A DNA stretch of 64,000 nucleotides, taken from a virus. The notes below the pieces were generated by a model. That model was not told the origin of the DNA. It did no database searches and saw only the letters and a program-made list of their open reading frames with translations. Location: IMG/VR virus record IMGVR_UViG_3300028196_001321, positions 1-64,000 of that record, one strand, 5' to 3'. Position numbers and translations under genes: made by a program. Positions 21,439-30,002 of the stretch are shown here, piece after piece; position 1 is the first letter of the stretch, and the number at the start of each line of letters is the position of its first letter.

Positions 21439-21671
21439 TGTGGCTTGATTATACTGTAGAACAATTTGGTAAGAACTTTAGAGTTGCAGGGGACTGGCCT
21501 GGAGAAGTAATGGGTCTCACTCAAGATGGCAAACCTAAAGACCATTGGTTATACAGACCTGGTGATGTCTTTATTGTTAATGAAGGTGGATGGTTAGTAA
21601 AACAACCGTCTGAAGTAGAAAAGTTTGTAGTACACAAGCAAGAAGTTAATACAAGGAAAGAAGAAAAGTAA
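21435..21671 (+). CDS. Small uncharacterised early protein
   Basis: The 78-residue protein is Trp-rich with a beta-rich core (LYRPGDVFIVNEGGWLVKQP) and a charged C-terminus. It overlaps the genes on both sides. Function unknown. Confidence 0.68.
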   Translation: MMWLDYTVEQFGKNFRVAGDWPGEVMGLTQDGKPKDHWLYRPGDVFIVNEGGWLVKQPSEVEKFVVHKQEVNTRKEEK

Positions 21672-21763
21672 TGGGTTACTTAGAAATATTAGGAGTTGCA
21701 CTCGTTGTTAACAGTATACACGTTTTGATCTACGGAGAGCCGTGGATGATTACTATAAGTTAA
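21671..21763 (+). CDS. Very small hydrophobic protein
   Basis: This 30-residue frame (MGYLEILGVALVVNSIHVLI, ending TIS) starts in a TAATG overlap with AAGGAAAGAAG upstream. It forms one membrane span and ends 6 nt before tRNA-Ser. Its coupling to the upstream gene supports it. Confidence 0.55.
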   Translation: MGYLEILGVALVVNSIHVLIYGEPWMITIS

Positions 21764-21769
21764 ACTTGT

Positions 21770-21859
21770 GGAAGGATGGCTGAGCGGCTTAAAGCACCGG
21801 TTTACTAAACCGACGAAGGGGTAACTCTTCCCTGGGTTCGAATCCCAGTCCTTCCGCCA
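21770..21859 (+). tRNA. tRNA-Ser (anticodon ACU)
   Basis: The acceptor GGAAGGA/TCCTTCC is perfect, with a long variable arm (GAAG/CTTC), T-arm CTGGG-TTCGAAT-CCCAG, G73 and an encoded CCA. The anticodon loop TTACTAA gives ACT for AGU. Bacteria normally use GCU here, so A34 is unusual. One anticodon-stem pair is weak. The final A of CCA is the first base of a late promoter box. Confidence 0.92.
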
Positions 21860-21865
21860 TAAATA
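21859..21865 (+). promoter_or_regulatory. Late promoter box, 5 nt before ATG
   Basis: ATAAATA begins with the last base of tRNA-Ser and lies 5 nt before the ATG at 21871. Confidence 0.7.
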
Positions 21866-21870
21866 ACAGT

Positions 21871-22260
21871 ATGAAACATCTATTTAAAACTTTAACATTA
21901 ACCATCGGAGCAATATTGCTTTCCGGAGGTATGTTGATACAACCATTAGTTGCTCAGGAAACACCACCCCCTCAACAAGAACCTAATCAGGGCGTAATGA
22001 AGTTACCTATTTTGGTTGATTGTGGACCTGCTCCAGTTGTTGAAAAACTATTGAGAGATCACGGTGAAATACCGACAGCACAAGCATTAGTTACATGGAG
22101 TTTACCAAATGGACAGTTTCTTAGAGGACCAATGGTTATATGGGCCAACCCAATAACCTTTTCAGTTTCAATTGTTATAATGCCTGCTGTAGATTTTGCA
22201 TGTATTGTAATGCCAGGTGCAAACTTTGGTCCTGTGATTAACGAAGGCAAATCAACATAA
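21871..22260 (+). CDS. Secreted uncharacterised protein
   Basis: The 129-residue protein has a signal peptide (to about residue 29, LVAQE), a Pro/Gln linker (TPPPQQEPNQ) and a beta-rich domain with two Cys (LPILVDCGPAP, DFACIVMPG). No family is recognised. A structural or periplasmic role is possible. The ATG is set by the late promoter. Confidence 0.74.
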   Translation: MKHLFKTLTLTIGAILLSGGMLIQPLVAQETPPPQQEPNQGVMKLPILVDCGPAPVVEKLLRDHGEIPTAQALVTWSLPNGQFLRGPMVIWANPITFSVSIVIMPAVDFACIVMPGANFGPVINEGKST

Positions 22261-22261
22261 A

Positions 22262-22501
22262 ATGAAAGCACAATTACAAACCAACAAAGGTAAACTTACT
22301 ATTGAAATACCTGTTATTAATAGATATAAAGTAGTAGCGAAACCTGGAACAACTGACGCAGACTTTGTTCAGTTCTGGACTTGGATCAAATACAATACTA
22401 TTATTGATAATAATTCAACACAGAAGGTTATTGGTTGTAATGCCTCAATCCTCAGTAAGATTAAATCTTCATGGGGTTCTAAGTTTTACTTCGACAAATA
22501 G
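22262..22501 (+). CDS. Small uncharacterised protein
   Basis: The 79-residue protein is alpha/beta (LTIEIPVINRYKVVAKPGTT, then TDADFVQFWTWIKYNTIID). It starts one base after the previous stop. No family is recognised. Confidence 0.68.
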   Translation: MKAQLQTNKGKLTIEIPVINRYKVVAKPGTTDADFVQFWTWIKYNTIIDNNSTQKVIGCNASILSKIKSSWGSKFYFDK

Positions 22502-22543
22502 TAACAAATCCTCACAATTGAGCAGATTGACTCATAAAACCTC

Positions 22544-22572
22544 TTGCTTTTTTTAAAAAGACTATATATAAT
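22544..22572 (+). promoter_or_regulatory. Probable early promoter
   Basis: TTGCTT (22544-22549), 17-bp spacer, TATAAT (22567-22572). The -35 box is less perfect than in the other early promoters. Confidence 0.65.
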
Positions 22573-22604
22573 TTAAACAATACTTTATTTGGAGTTTTAT
22601 GCTG

Positions 22605-23858
22605 ATGGCAAAAAGAAAACAACTTGTTAAAAGACCGAAGAGTGCATCTGTTCCTGATTTCACGGATAGTGCAGAGTGGGAAGGTGCCTACTTTAGCAGA
22701 TGCAAGGATCATGCATTACAATATTATCGTTTAGAAAAGAAGAATAGCGATTTTAAAAGATATACATTAGATTGGGTAAAGACTAGTGATGAATGGAAAG
22801 ACAAATATAGCGTCCTTACTAAAGCACCTGAGAATAGATTTAACAGTACATTAGGTTGCCTTTGTAACCTAATAAAACAAGGTATGCCAAATGTACATCA
22901 AAAGTATAATGAATACTGGGAAAGTCTTCCAGGTACAATGGGAACTCCAAAGCCTCATTCAGAATACATCAATAAATGGTTAAATGAAATACTTGATGTT
23001 GCACAAGACATTGTAGAAGAAAAAGAAGAAGAACAAAAGAAAGAAGATAAAGTATGGAAACCTACTATACAAGAACGTATTAGAGAACAATGTGCTGTAA
23101 TGGTGCAAGACTTTGAACAAGCATTAGATGATTTTACAGATAGAAAGATTAAAGATTTTAAGGCGATTAAACCCCTACAAAGGTTGCGTCAACAACAATG
23201 TAAACAACCACATGCTAGAAATATAACTGCATTTTACGAAACAGCAATTAAAGAATACAACGAATTACTAAATCCGCCTGATACTTCTAAGTTTTCAGAA
23301 CTAGAAAAAGATTATGCTAAACAACTAAAAGAAGCATATGCACATTACGACAAAAGAGATATTAAAAAACTATACGACTTTATGGTTGCTATTATTAGTG
23401 CATGTGATGCTATTATTGCAGAAAGTAAAGCAAATAGAAAGCCTAGAAAAATAAGCAGAAAGTCACCTGAAAAACTTACTGAAAAACTAAAATATAAAAT
23501 TTCCGATGAGAAATATGCAATTTCAAGTATTCTTCCACACAAACTAATTGGAGCAACATGTCTTGTTGTGTTTAATAGCAAGAATAGAAAACTTGGAATA
23601 TACTATACTAACATGGAAGATCCAACAGGAACTGGTAGAGAAGGAAGTGGATTGGCTCTTAAAGGTCAAACACTACAACGCTATAAAGAAAAAGAAAGCG
23701 TATGGTGGACTCTACGAAAACCTATGGAGCAATTACAAGAAGTCAAGAATCTCAATACACGTAAAAAGTTTGAAAACTGGATTGAGAAACTTACAACAAC
23801 CCCTACTATAATGAATGGTAGAATAAACCCAGAAACAATACTGATAGGAGTATATTAA
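22605..23858 (+). CDS. Large charged uncharacterised protein
   Basis: The protein of about 417 residues is Lys/Glu-rich. Central helices ([20 protein letters not shown]) look like coiled coil, and the C-terminal region is more globular ([20 protein letters not shown]). I do not recognise it. Two in-frame ATGs exist (22599 and 22605) behind TTTGGAG; 22605 has the better spacing. Its stop overlaps the clpP start (TAATG), so the two may work together. Confidence 0.8.
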   Translation: MAKRKQLVKRPKSASVPDFTDSAEWEGAYFSRCKDHALQYYRLEKKNSDFKRYTLDWVKTSDEWKDKYSVLTKAPENRFNSTLGCLCNLIKQGMPNVHQKYNEYWESLPGTMGTPKPHSEYINKWLNEILDVAQDIVEEKEEEQKKEDKVWKPTIQERIREQCAVMVQDFEQALDDFTDRKIKDFKAIKPLQRLRQQQCKQPHARNITAFYETAIKEYNELLNPPDTSKFSELEKDYAKQLKEAYAHYDKRDIKKLYDFMVAIISACDAIIAESKANRKPRKISRKSPEKLTEKLKYKISDEKYAISSILPHKLIGATCLVVFNSKNRKLGIYYTNMEDPTGTGREGSGLALKGQTLQRYKEKESVWWTLRKPMEQLQEVKNLNTRKKFENWIEKLTTTPTIMNGRINPETILIGVY

Positions 23859-24451
23859 TGAGTAACCTAATCCCAATGGTCGTTGAAAAAGAACATAATG
23901 GCGAAAGAGCATATGACATCTTTTCAAGACTATTAAAAGAACGTATCGTATTTTTAAACGGTCCGGTTCACGACGCTGTAGCACACAGTATTACAGCACA
24001 ATTGATTTTTTTAGAATCACAAAACCGTGATAAGCCAATTAACTTTTATATTAATTCACCAGGTGGCGTAGTAAGCAGTGGTATGGCAATATATGATACT
24101 ATGCAATATATCAAATCACCTGTGTGGACTTACGTAATGGGCCAAGCATGTTCAATGGGCAGTCTACTTGCACAATCAGGAGAGCCAGGTAAACGATTTA
24201 TGTTACCACATGCTAGACACATGATACATCAACCAAGTGGTGGTGCTAGTGGACAAGCAACTGATATTCAAATTCATGCAGAAGAAATTATCAAGTTGAA
24301 AAAAGAACTTACATACGTCTATGAAAAACATAATTCTAAAGGCAAAAAGTTTGACGAATTAAGTAATGATATGGAACGTGATAAGTTTATGACTGCACAA
24401 GAAGCACTTGATTATGGCTTAATTGATGAGATCTTCGAAAGAAGGGATTAA
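23858..24451 (+). CDS. clpP: ClpP protease subunit
   Basis: The 197-residue protein is a canonical ClpP with S99 (GQACSMGS), H124 (HMIHQPSGG) and D175 (MERDKFM), the INSPGG strand and the [12 protein letters not shown] helix. It forms the proteolytic chamber with an AAA+ partner. ClpA with an IGF loop is encoded at 57430. It is the housekeeping-like copy of the two. It is coupled to the large charged protein gene upstream. Confidence 0.96.
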   Translation: MSNLIPMVVEKEHNGERAYDIFSRLLKERIVFLNGPVHDAVAHSITAQLIFLESQNRDKPINFYINSPGGVVSSGMAIYDTMQYIKSPVWTYVMGQACSMGSLLAQSGEPGKRFMLPHARHMIHQPSGGASGQATDIQIHAEEIIKLKKELTYVYEKHNSKGKKFDELSNDMERDKFMTAQEALDYGLIDEIFERRD

Positions 24452-24453
24452 AT

Positions 24454-24681
24454 ATGAATATAGCAAACAAAGATCCTAGCAAAGGACACTTTGCAGTTAG
24501 TATTGTAAAAAGTATATTTAGATTCGTAGCATCGGGCCTAATGGCAGTTGCAGGATATATTTTATGGACAGCAAATGAGTACACTGATATTTTTATTGCT
24601 GATTCAGGTTTTTTACTAATGCTCGGAGGAGTAGTATTATTTTTAGCAGAAGTGCTAGGAATAGTTGAGGAGATAGTTTAA
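24454..24681 (+). CDS. Small two-span membrane protein
   Basis: The 75-residue protein has two hydrophobic segments (about residues 18-42 and 49-72) and a basic N-terminus, a topology that would place both ends inside. The stop overlaps the next ATG. Holin-like topology is noted, but the location beside clpP and a fibre gene gives no support. Function unknown. Confidence 0.72.
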   Translation: MNIANKDPSKGHFAVSIVKSIFRFVASGLMAVAGYILWTANEYTDIFIADSGFLLMLGGVVLFLAEVLGIVEEIV

Positions 24682-25778
24682 TGCCCGTGGCCACTTTTGG
24701 TGACAAACCCGAAGGGATTAGAGTTGAACAACTTGATTTAAAATCAGGCGAGTTCAACGGGGAATGGATCAAAGGTGGCCCACTACAAGATTTTAGTTCT
24801 GTAGGTATACTAGACAAAGCAACTGCAACTGTTTTAACTATAATGGACGGCTTTGTTGTTGTTGATAAGATTAAAACTAATGCACTTATGGGCGATATAC
24901 AAGTACAAGGTAATGCAGACTTTGTTGGTAATGTTCATGTAAAAGGTACACTAGAAGTTGACAGTCTTGTTACTAAAGAACTTATTGCTGATGAAAAAAC
25001 AGAACGTCAGTTTATAGAATTCACACACAAAAACAAACGTAAATCAAATGTTGGCACAGGCTTTTTATGGAGTGGTGGCAAATACAGTAAACAATTCATT
25101 TACAAAAACAATCCAGATAGATTTTGGTCTACTGAACCTATAGACATACACAAAGATCGTTCGTTTATGATTGACGGCAATGATGTATTATCATTTGATA
25201 CACTAGGAGGAACTGTTCGTAAAAGTAGTTTACAAGAAGTAGGTACTTTACGTAATTTAAATGTTGCAGGACGTCTAAGTGTTGCTGAAACATTGTTCTT
25301 TGATCCTAACTTAGATAGACTAGGTATTGGTACAGATAAGCCTGCAGGTGATTTAGCAGTGTACAACTTTGCTAATGACACTAATATTATTATTGACGCT
25401 GAAGATGGTGATGCTAAAATTGGAACATATAATAATAAAAATTTACGTATAATAACAGATGACCAAGCACGTATTAAAGTAAGTTTTAACGGTGATGTTA
25501 CAATTGGTCAAGAAGGCAATACTAGTAGTACACATCGTGTTTACGGTAAACTAGGTATTGGTGTAAAAAATCCTTCAGAGGATTTAGAAGTTGCAGGTAA
25601 CATACGTTTTCAAAATCGTTTGTTTATGGTTGCGGACAAGCCGCCAACTAACGGACACTGGAACAAAGGTGACACAGTGTGGAATGAAAATCCAAAAAAT
25701 ACTGCTCCAATTGGTTGGGTATGTACAGCAAGTGGTACACCAGGTAACTGGTCATCATGGGGATTTATCGGAACATAA
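24681..25778 (+). CDS. Tail-fibre-like virion protein
   Basis: The 365-residue protein is beta-rich with fibre features: repeated short strands, GDIQVQGNADFVGNVHVKGT, LGIGTDKPAGDLAV, and LGIGVKNPSEDLEVAGNIRF, ending in a small Trp-rich domain. Motifs such as G-I-G-x-x-x-P are common in phage fibre and tail-tip proteins. It is separate from the main fibre cluster at 33.7-46.2 kb. Confidence 0.8.
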   Translation: MPVATFGDKPEGIRVEQLDLKSGEFNGEWIKGGPLQDFSSVGILDKATATVLTIMDGFVVVDKIKTNALMGDIQVQGNADFVGNVHVKGTLEVDSLVTKELIADEKTERQFIEFTHKNKRKSNVGTGFLWSGGKYSKQFIYKNNPDRFWSTEPIDIHKDRSFMIDGNDVLSFDTLGGTVRKSSLQEVGTLRNLNVAGRLSVAETLFFDPNLDRLGIGTDKPAGDLAVYNFANDTNIIIDAEDGDAKIGTYNNKNLRIITDDQARIKVSFNGDVTIGQEGNTSSTHRVYGKLGIGVKNPSEDLEVAGNIRFQNRLFMVADKPPTNGHWNKGDTVWNENPKNTAPIGWVCTASGTPGNWSSWGFIGT

Positions 25779-25809
25779 TACTATCGTATTAATAGATTTA
25801 CACACAAAG

Positions 25810-25816
25810 ATAAATA
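25810..25816 (+). promoter_or_regulatory. Late promoter box, 5 nt before ATG
   Basis: ATAAATA, then TTGAT and the ATG at 25822. The same 12 bases plus ATGAGC occur before iscA at 33346. Confidence 0.7.
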
Positions 25817-25821
25817 TTGAT

Positions 25822-26160
25822 ATGAGCAATAATAAAACAATAATCTTTAAAAATTTTCAGAACGAGCCTGATAAGATAAAGCGTGATGTACGATGGTGGG
25901 ACTTGTACGCTAAAGTATCGCCTATCTTATATGTTATAATCGGAGTAGTACTATGGTACTTTGGATCAATGGATTGGCAAATTATTGCCGGCATTGGTGC
26001 AGGTGCATTTGCTATGACGGCTGTTACATGGTGGTTTTGGACAGTACATACTATTGGCACTATTGCAGACAGAACAGCAAAAGCAGAACTAAATGTTCAA
26101 TCCGTATTATCTGAAATACGTGATATTAAAAACCTAGTCAAAGACATCCGCGGCAAGTAA
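25822..26160 (+). CDS. Two-span membrane protein
   Basis: The 112-residue protein has two membrane segments (about residues 33-50 and 54-78) flanked by a polar N-terminus and a C-terminal helix (LNVQSVLSEIRDIKNLVKDI). Its layout resembles the two minus-strand membrane proteins near 17 kb. No family is assigned. Confidence 0.75.
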   Translation: MSNNKTIIFKNFQNEPDKIKRDVRWWDLYAKVSPILYVIIGVVLWYFGSMDWQIIAGIGAGAFAMTAVTWWFWTVHTIGTIADRTAKAELNVQSVLSEIRDIKNLVKDIRGK

Positions 26161-26163
26161 ATA
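26157..26163 (+). promoter_or_regulatory. Late promoter box, 5 nt before ATG
   Basis: GTAAATA overlaps the previous stop codon and lies 5 nt before the ATG at 26169. Confidence 0.65.
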
Positions 26164-26168
26164 CACTT

Positions 26169-26786
26169 ATGAAGTATGTTACCGTTATAGGCAACGGGGA
26201 AAGCCGTAAGAATTTTGACCTGTATACATTGGAATGGTTAGGAAGTACTATTGGAACTAATGCTGTTCATAGAGACTTTCATCCAGATCAATTAGTTTGC
26301 TGTGACAGACGCATGGTACAAGAAGCAGTAAACAATTCATACGAAAATACTGTATACACTAGAAGTGATTGGTACAAGCAATTTAGTTTTTGGCGTAATG
26401 TATTGTGCTTACCACAACTTCCATACCAAGGCGAAAAGCGACAAGACGATCCGTGGCATTGGGGAAGTGGAGGACATGCATTAAATTTAGCATGTACTAT
26501 TCAACCTGAGTATGTAGTAATGCTAGGATTTGATTTATGGGGTAATAACAACACATTTAATAACGTCTACAAAAGCACAGATAATTACAACAACCAAAAC
26601 AAGCCTGCTACTGATCCTAGTTATTGGATATATCAAACTGCCAAACTGTTTGAACACTATCCTAATATAAAGTTTTTACAAATACAGCCTGACGATTGGG
26701 AACCACCTGAACAATGGGATCATTTTGATAACTTTTTTATTGATAATTACGAAAATTTAAAAAAACTTATTGACAAAAACAAATAA
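26169..26786 (+). CDS. Putative glycan-related Rossmann-type protein
   Basis: The 205-residue protein starts with VTVIGNGESRKNFDL and continues with GTNAVHRDFHPDQLVCCD and EYVVMLGFDLWG. That is the pattern of DUF115/MptE-like or sialyltransferase-like proteins that act on sugars or pterins. Its place before a QueD-like gene and a KDO cluster fits surface-glycan modification. The assignment is tentative. Confidence 0.62.
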   Translation: MKYVTVIGNGESRKNFDLYTLEWLGSTIGTNAVHRDFHPDQLVCCDRRMVQEAVNNSYENTVYTRSDWYKQFSFWRNVLCLPQLPYQGEKRQDDPWHWGSGGHALNLACTIQPEYVVMLGFDLWGNNNTFNNVYKSTDNYNNQNKPATDPSYWIYQTAKLFEHYPNIKFLQIQPDDWEPPEQWDHFDNFFIDNYENLKKLIDKNK

Positions 26787-26797
26787 TCTGCTATAAT
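26770..26797 (+). promoter_or_regulatory. Early promoter with start at a small ORF
   Basis: TTGACA (26770-26775), 16-bp spacer, TATAAT (26792-26797), then six bases and the ATG at 26804. Confidence 0.8.
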
Positions 26798-26803
26798 AGT
26801 GCT

Positions 26804-26935
26804 ATGTTTATAGAAAATTTTCACCAACAGGTAAGTTGGCATATATACATACATCAAGGACTTGGCGTCAACCCTTCTAACTCTGCCGCCCATAAAATAA
26901 TATACGTAGGAGAACATTATGGGAATACATTATAG
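26804..26935 (+). CDS. Small ORF upstream of and overlapping queD
   Basis: This 43-residue frame (MFIENFHQQVSWHIYIHQGL, ending EHYGNTL) starts exactly at the predicted transcription start and overlaps the queD start by 17 nt. It may be a leader peptide or a coupling device. No ribosome-binding site is possible for it, so it would be translated leaderless. The sequence looks protein-like but I know no relative. Confidence 0.5.
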   Translation: MFIENFHQQVSWHIYIHQGLGVNPSNSAAHKIIYVGEHYGNTL

Positions 26936-27389
26936 TACAAAACATTACGGACATAACATTGGACTGTCAGCAGTCTTTAGACAACCAAATGCAGATCATT
27001 CACACTGTCATTTGTTGCATGGTTATAGTCTAGCATTTACATTTACATTTGGTTGTAAAGAACTAGATAATAAAAATTGGGCAGTTGACTTTGGCGGATT
27101 GAAACCGTTGAAGCAATGGTTAGAAGATAACTTTGATCACAAGTTATGTTTAGATAAAAACGATCCGCACATGGATAAGTTTATGGAACTACAAGAACTT
27201 GACTTGGCAGAGATTGTTGTGATGGACGGTGTTGGTGCAGAGAAGTTTGCCGAACACGCATTTAACTTTGCTAACAAACTTGTTAAAAGCATCAGTGACA
27301 ATCGTTGCTATTGTGTAAAAGTAGAATGTGCAGAACACGGGGCTAATTCAGCAATTTATGAGGCTCGTAGATCTTTACTCGAGACATAA
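26919..27389 (+). CDS. queD: QueD/6-pyruvoyl-tetrahydropterin synthase family protein
   Basis: The 156-residue protein has the PTPS/QueD fold markers: HCHLLHGYSLAFTF, the VDFGGLKPLKQWLEDNFDHK stretch and the C-terminal CAEHGANSAIYE. QueD makes 6-carboxy-tetrahydropterin for 7-deazaguanine synthesis. Two of the three usual zinc ligands differ: LHGH is LHGY, and the AAH site reads AVFRQ. Nearby His residues (NADHSHCH) may take over. No other queuosine gene is in the window. AGGAG is 5 nt from the ATG. Confidence 0.86.
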   Translation: MGIHYSTKHYGHNIGLSAVFRQPNADHSHCHLLHGYSLAFTFTFGCKELDNKNWAVDFGGLKPLKQWLEDNFDHKLCLDKNDPHMDKFMELQELDLAEIVVMDGVGAEKFAEHAFNFANKLVKSISDNRCYCVKVECAEHGANSAIYEARRSLLET

Positions 27390-27390
27390 T

Positions 27391-27720
27391 ATGAAATATA
27401 CACATTGGAGAGTTGGAGGCAACGTAGTTAAAGAAGATGAAAACTATGTTGTAACAGACAATACAGAACTTAATAATTTAGTTGTATCTAGTACTAGACT
27501 GAACAGAAGAAAAAGCACTAGAGGACATAAACATGAAGGCCAAGAAGAAGTGTATATGTTTATTGAAGGTGTTGGTAAAATGGAACTTGATGATGAAACA
27601 ATTAAAGTTGAACCTGGTAATACAGTATTAATTAAAGACGGTGTATTCCATCGTGTACATGCAGGTATGCATGATGATTTATATTTTATTTGTGTGTTTG
27701 ACGGAGGGAGAAACCATTGA
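27391..27720 (+). CDS. Cupin-domain protein
   Basis: The 109-residue protein is a small cupin: motif 1 GHKHEGQEEVYMFIEGVGKM with metal ligands H, H and E, and motif 2 PGNTVLIKDGVFHRVHAG. Cupins of this size are often sugar or metabolite isomerases/epimerases. It overlaps kdsA by 4 nt, so it may belong to the sugar pathway. The start at 27391 begins one base after the queD stop. Confidence 0.86.
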   Translation: MKYTHWRVGGNVVKEDENYVVTDNTELNNLVVSSTRLNRRKSTRGHKHEGQEEVYMFIEGVGKMELDDETIKVEPGNTVLIKDGVFHRVHAGMHDDLYFICVFDGGRNH

Positions 27721-28496
27721 GAATTATAGCAGGACCATGTCAACATGAAACACTAGAACAGAGTTTAAGAATTGCTGTAGAGTGTAGTCGTGTTTGTAGA
27801 AAATACGATATTGAATATATTTTTAAAGCAAGTTTTGATAAAGCAAATCGTTCTAATCTAAAAGGTATTCGAGGCTTAGGTCTTAAAACAACTATGGATG
27901 ACTTTGCAATTATTAAAGACAAAGTAAAAAATCCTTTTAAGATAGTTACTGATGTACACAACATAAATGAAATTCTTAAAATAGGTGCATACTATAATGA
28001 CATTGTAGATGTATTACAAATACCCGCATTCTTGTGTAGACAAACTGACCTAGTACAGGCGGCATGTAAAACAGGAAAGATTGTAAATATTAAGAAGGGA
28101 CAATTTCTAGCACCTTGGGACGTTGATAATATACTTTCAAAAACAGAAGGTGCAAAAGAAGTTTGGATAACTGAGAGAGGAACGAGTTTTGGATACAATA
28201 CTCTTGTCGTTGATTTTACTGGCTTGGACTACATGCTTAGTAATTATAATACCCCTATTGTTCTTGATGCAACCCACGCAGTACAGAAACCAGGCGGCAA
28301 TGGAAGTAGTAGCGGCGGCAATCGCGATTACGTTCCTGGCTTATGTCGTGCAGGTAGTGCTTTGGGTATTAAAAACTTCTTTTTAGAAGTACATCAAGAT
28401 CCAGACAATGCACCTAGTGACGGTCCTAACGCATTACATTTAAAAGACTTTGAAAAGGTAGTAGATGAAATCCACCGCTATTCTTATACCGGCTAG
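27717..28496 (+). CDS. kdsA: 3-deoxy-D-manno-octulosonate 8-phosphate synthase
   Basis: The 259-residue protein matches KdsA, which condenses PEP and arabinose-5-phosphate: IAGPCQHET, FKASFDKANRS, QIPAFLCRQTDLV, NIKKGQFLAP and DATHAVQKPGG. The N-terminal strand of bacterial KdsA is missing, so it is about 25 residues shorter. It starts at TTG (27717) after GGAGGG. It is followed directly by kdsB, which makes a KDO activation module. Confidence 0.95.
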   Translation: MRIIAGPCQHETLEQSLRIAVECSRVCRKYDIEYIFKASFDKANRSNLKGIRGLGLKTTMDDFAIIKDKVKNPFKIVTDVHNINEILKIGAYYNDIVDVLQIPAFLCRQTDLVQAACKTGKIVNIKKGQFLAPWDVDNILSKTEGAKEVWITERGTSFGYNTLVVDFTGLDYMLSNYNTPIVLDATHAVQKPGGNGSSSGGNRDYVPGLCRAGSALGIKNFFLEVHQDPDNAPSDGPNALHLKDFEKVVDEIHRYSYTG

Positions 28497-29136
28497 ATAC
28501 GGTAGCACACGTTTCCCTGGCAAGCCACTTGCTATGCTTAATGGTGTTCCTATGATAAAGCGAGTGTATGACGCTTGTACAGCGTCTAAGATACCAACAT
28601 ACGTGCTTACTGACCATCAAGACATTTATAATGTTATTGGTCCAAATTGTATTATGGACAATGATAATTATGAAAACGGTACTGAACGAATTGCAGGTGC
28701 AGTTAAGAAAAGTGCATTACTAGACGAGTATGATCAGTTTGTAAATGTACAAGGTGATATGCCTGATGTAACATTACAAATGATAGAGCGATGTATATGG
28801 CATTTGCAACATTATCAAATAACTACGTTGTGGACAGACATGCCCAAAGAGATGCAAGACGATCCTAATAGTGTTAAGATGATTCGATCAGGCGATAAAG
28901 CATTATGGTTTGGTAGAGGTATTACAGGATACGGACATTGGCATTTAGGTATATACGGATACTCACGTAACGTATTAGAATTTTATAATACTTACGAAAT
29001 CGAACAAGAAGAACAAGTTGAAAAGTTAGAGCAATTACGCTGGCTTAAAGCAGGTTGGGATATAGGATGCCTACATGCTGATTTTAATGGAGTAGAAATA
29101 AACACTCCCGAGGACATTGATAGATGGCAAAACTAG
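28465..29136 (+). CDS. kdsB: CMP-KDO synthetase
   Basis: The 223-residue protein is a nucleotidyltransferase with the KdsB signature IPARYGSTRFPGKPLAMLNG, NGTERIAGA, NVQGDMPDV and HLGIYGYSRNVLEFY. The enzyme activates KDO with CTP for transfer to lipid A or capsule. It is about 25 residues shorter than E. coli KdsB. It overlaps kdsA by 32 nt and the glycosyltransferase gene by 13 nt. Confidence 0.93.
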   Translation: MKSTAILIPARYGSTRFPGKPLAMLNGVPMIKRVYDACTASKIPTYVLTDHQDIYNVIGPNCIMDNDNYENGTERIAGAVKKSALLDEYDQFVNVQGDMPDVTLQMIERCIWHLQHYQITTLWTDMPKEMQDDPNSVKMIRSGDKALWFGRGITGYGHWHLGIYGYSRNVLEFYNTYEIEQEEQVEKLEQLRWLKAGWDIGCLHADFNGVEINTPEDIDRWQN

Positions 29137-30002
29137 ACAAATCACAATACACAAAAGAACAGTGGAAAGTTATTCGTGAAAAGCGTCGAAAAGAAAAGCA
29201 AGATAAATTAGAAGCCAAGTTACGCATTGCTGATGAAGAACAAAAAACAAAAGACTGGCAAGAACTTTATGGAGAACGTGCTCCTGATAAATTACATAAA
29301 CAAAATTATGTATTATGTTTAAAACACGGTAACAAATATTCTAGTCAATATGTAAATGTATTGTATAGTATGGTAAAACGTAACCTAACTATTCCTTTTA
29401 AGTTTGTTTGTCTTACAGATGATCCTAGAGGATTAGATAAAGACATTCAATGTTTAGAGTTACCAAAAGAACTTTCAGGTTGGTGGTGTAAACCATATAT
29501 GTATAGTGCAAATTTACCTTTAGCACAAGATAGTACAATCTTATATATGGATCTTGATGTAGTTATTAGTGGTAACCTAAATAAATTATTTGAATACGAA
29601 ACAGATGATTGGTGTGTTATTAGAGACTTTACAAGAGCGATGCAACCTAAGTGGGAAAAGTATAATAGTTCTGTAATTAGATTTAAGTTAGGTCAACTCA
29701 ATCATGTGTGGACAGACTTTATTAAAGATCCAAAAGCAATTATCCAAAAACACTTTGGAGATCAAGACTGGTTATGGACAGCGGCAAAAGGTACAGCCAA
29801 AACTTGGCCTGATGAATGGATACAAAGTTGGAAATGGGAAATACGTAAAGATAGATCTTTACAAAGCGGTTCAAAAGGTAATAGAAAATTTAGTAAAATA
29901 GAAGAAGTTGTACCACCTAGTCAATGTTGTATTTGTGTCTTTCACGGTGACCCAAATCCTCATATGTGTGAAGATCCGTGGGTAAGGAATAATTGGACAT
30001 GA
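29124..30002 (+). CDS. Glycosyltransferase with DxD motif
   Basis: The 292-residue protein has a charged N-terminal coiled coil (residues 8-45) and a GT-A type domain with DxD in LYMDLDVVISGNL. Further acceptor-site motifs are YNSSVIRFK and VFHGDPNPHMCEDPWV. It resembles GT8-like or capsular transferases. Its position between kdsB and the phosphomannomutase-like gene suggests it uses the sugar made there. Confidence 0.84.
   Translation: MAKLDKSQYTKEQWKVIREKRRKEKQDKLEAKLRIADEEQKTKDWQELYGERAPDKLHKQNYVLCLKHGNKYSSQYVNVLYSMVKRNLTIPFKFVCLTDDPRGLDKDIQCLELPKELSGWWCKPYMYSANLPLAQDSTILYMDLDVVISGNLNKLFEYETDDWCVIRDFTRAMQPKWEKYNSSVIRFKLGQLNHVWTDFIKDPKAIIQKHFGDQDWLWTAAKGTAKTWPDEWIQSWKWEIRKDRSLQSGSKGNRKFSKIEEVVPPSQCCICVFHGDPNPHMCEDPWVRNNWT

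Noticed and set aside
26804-26918. A preQ1 riboswitch before queD
   Set aside because: Neither the class I nor the class II preQ1 consensus can be found; only a weak CCAAC/GTTGG hairpin is present.
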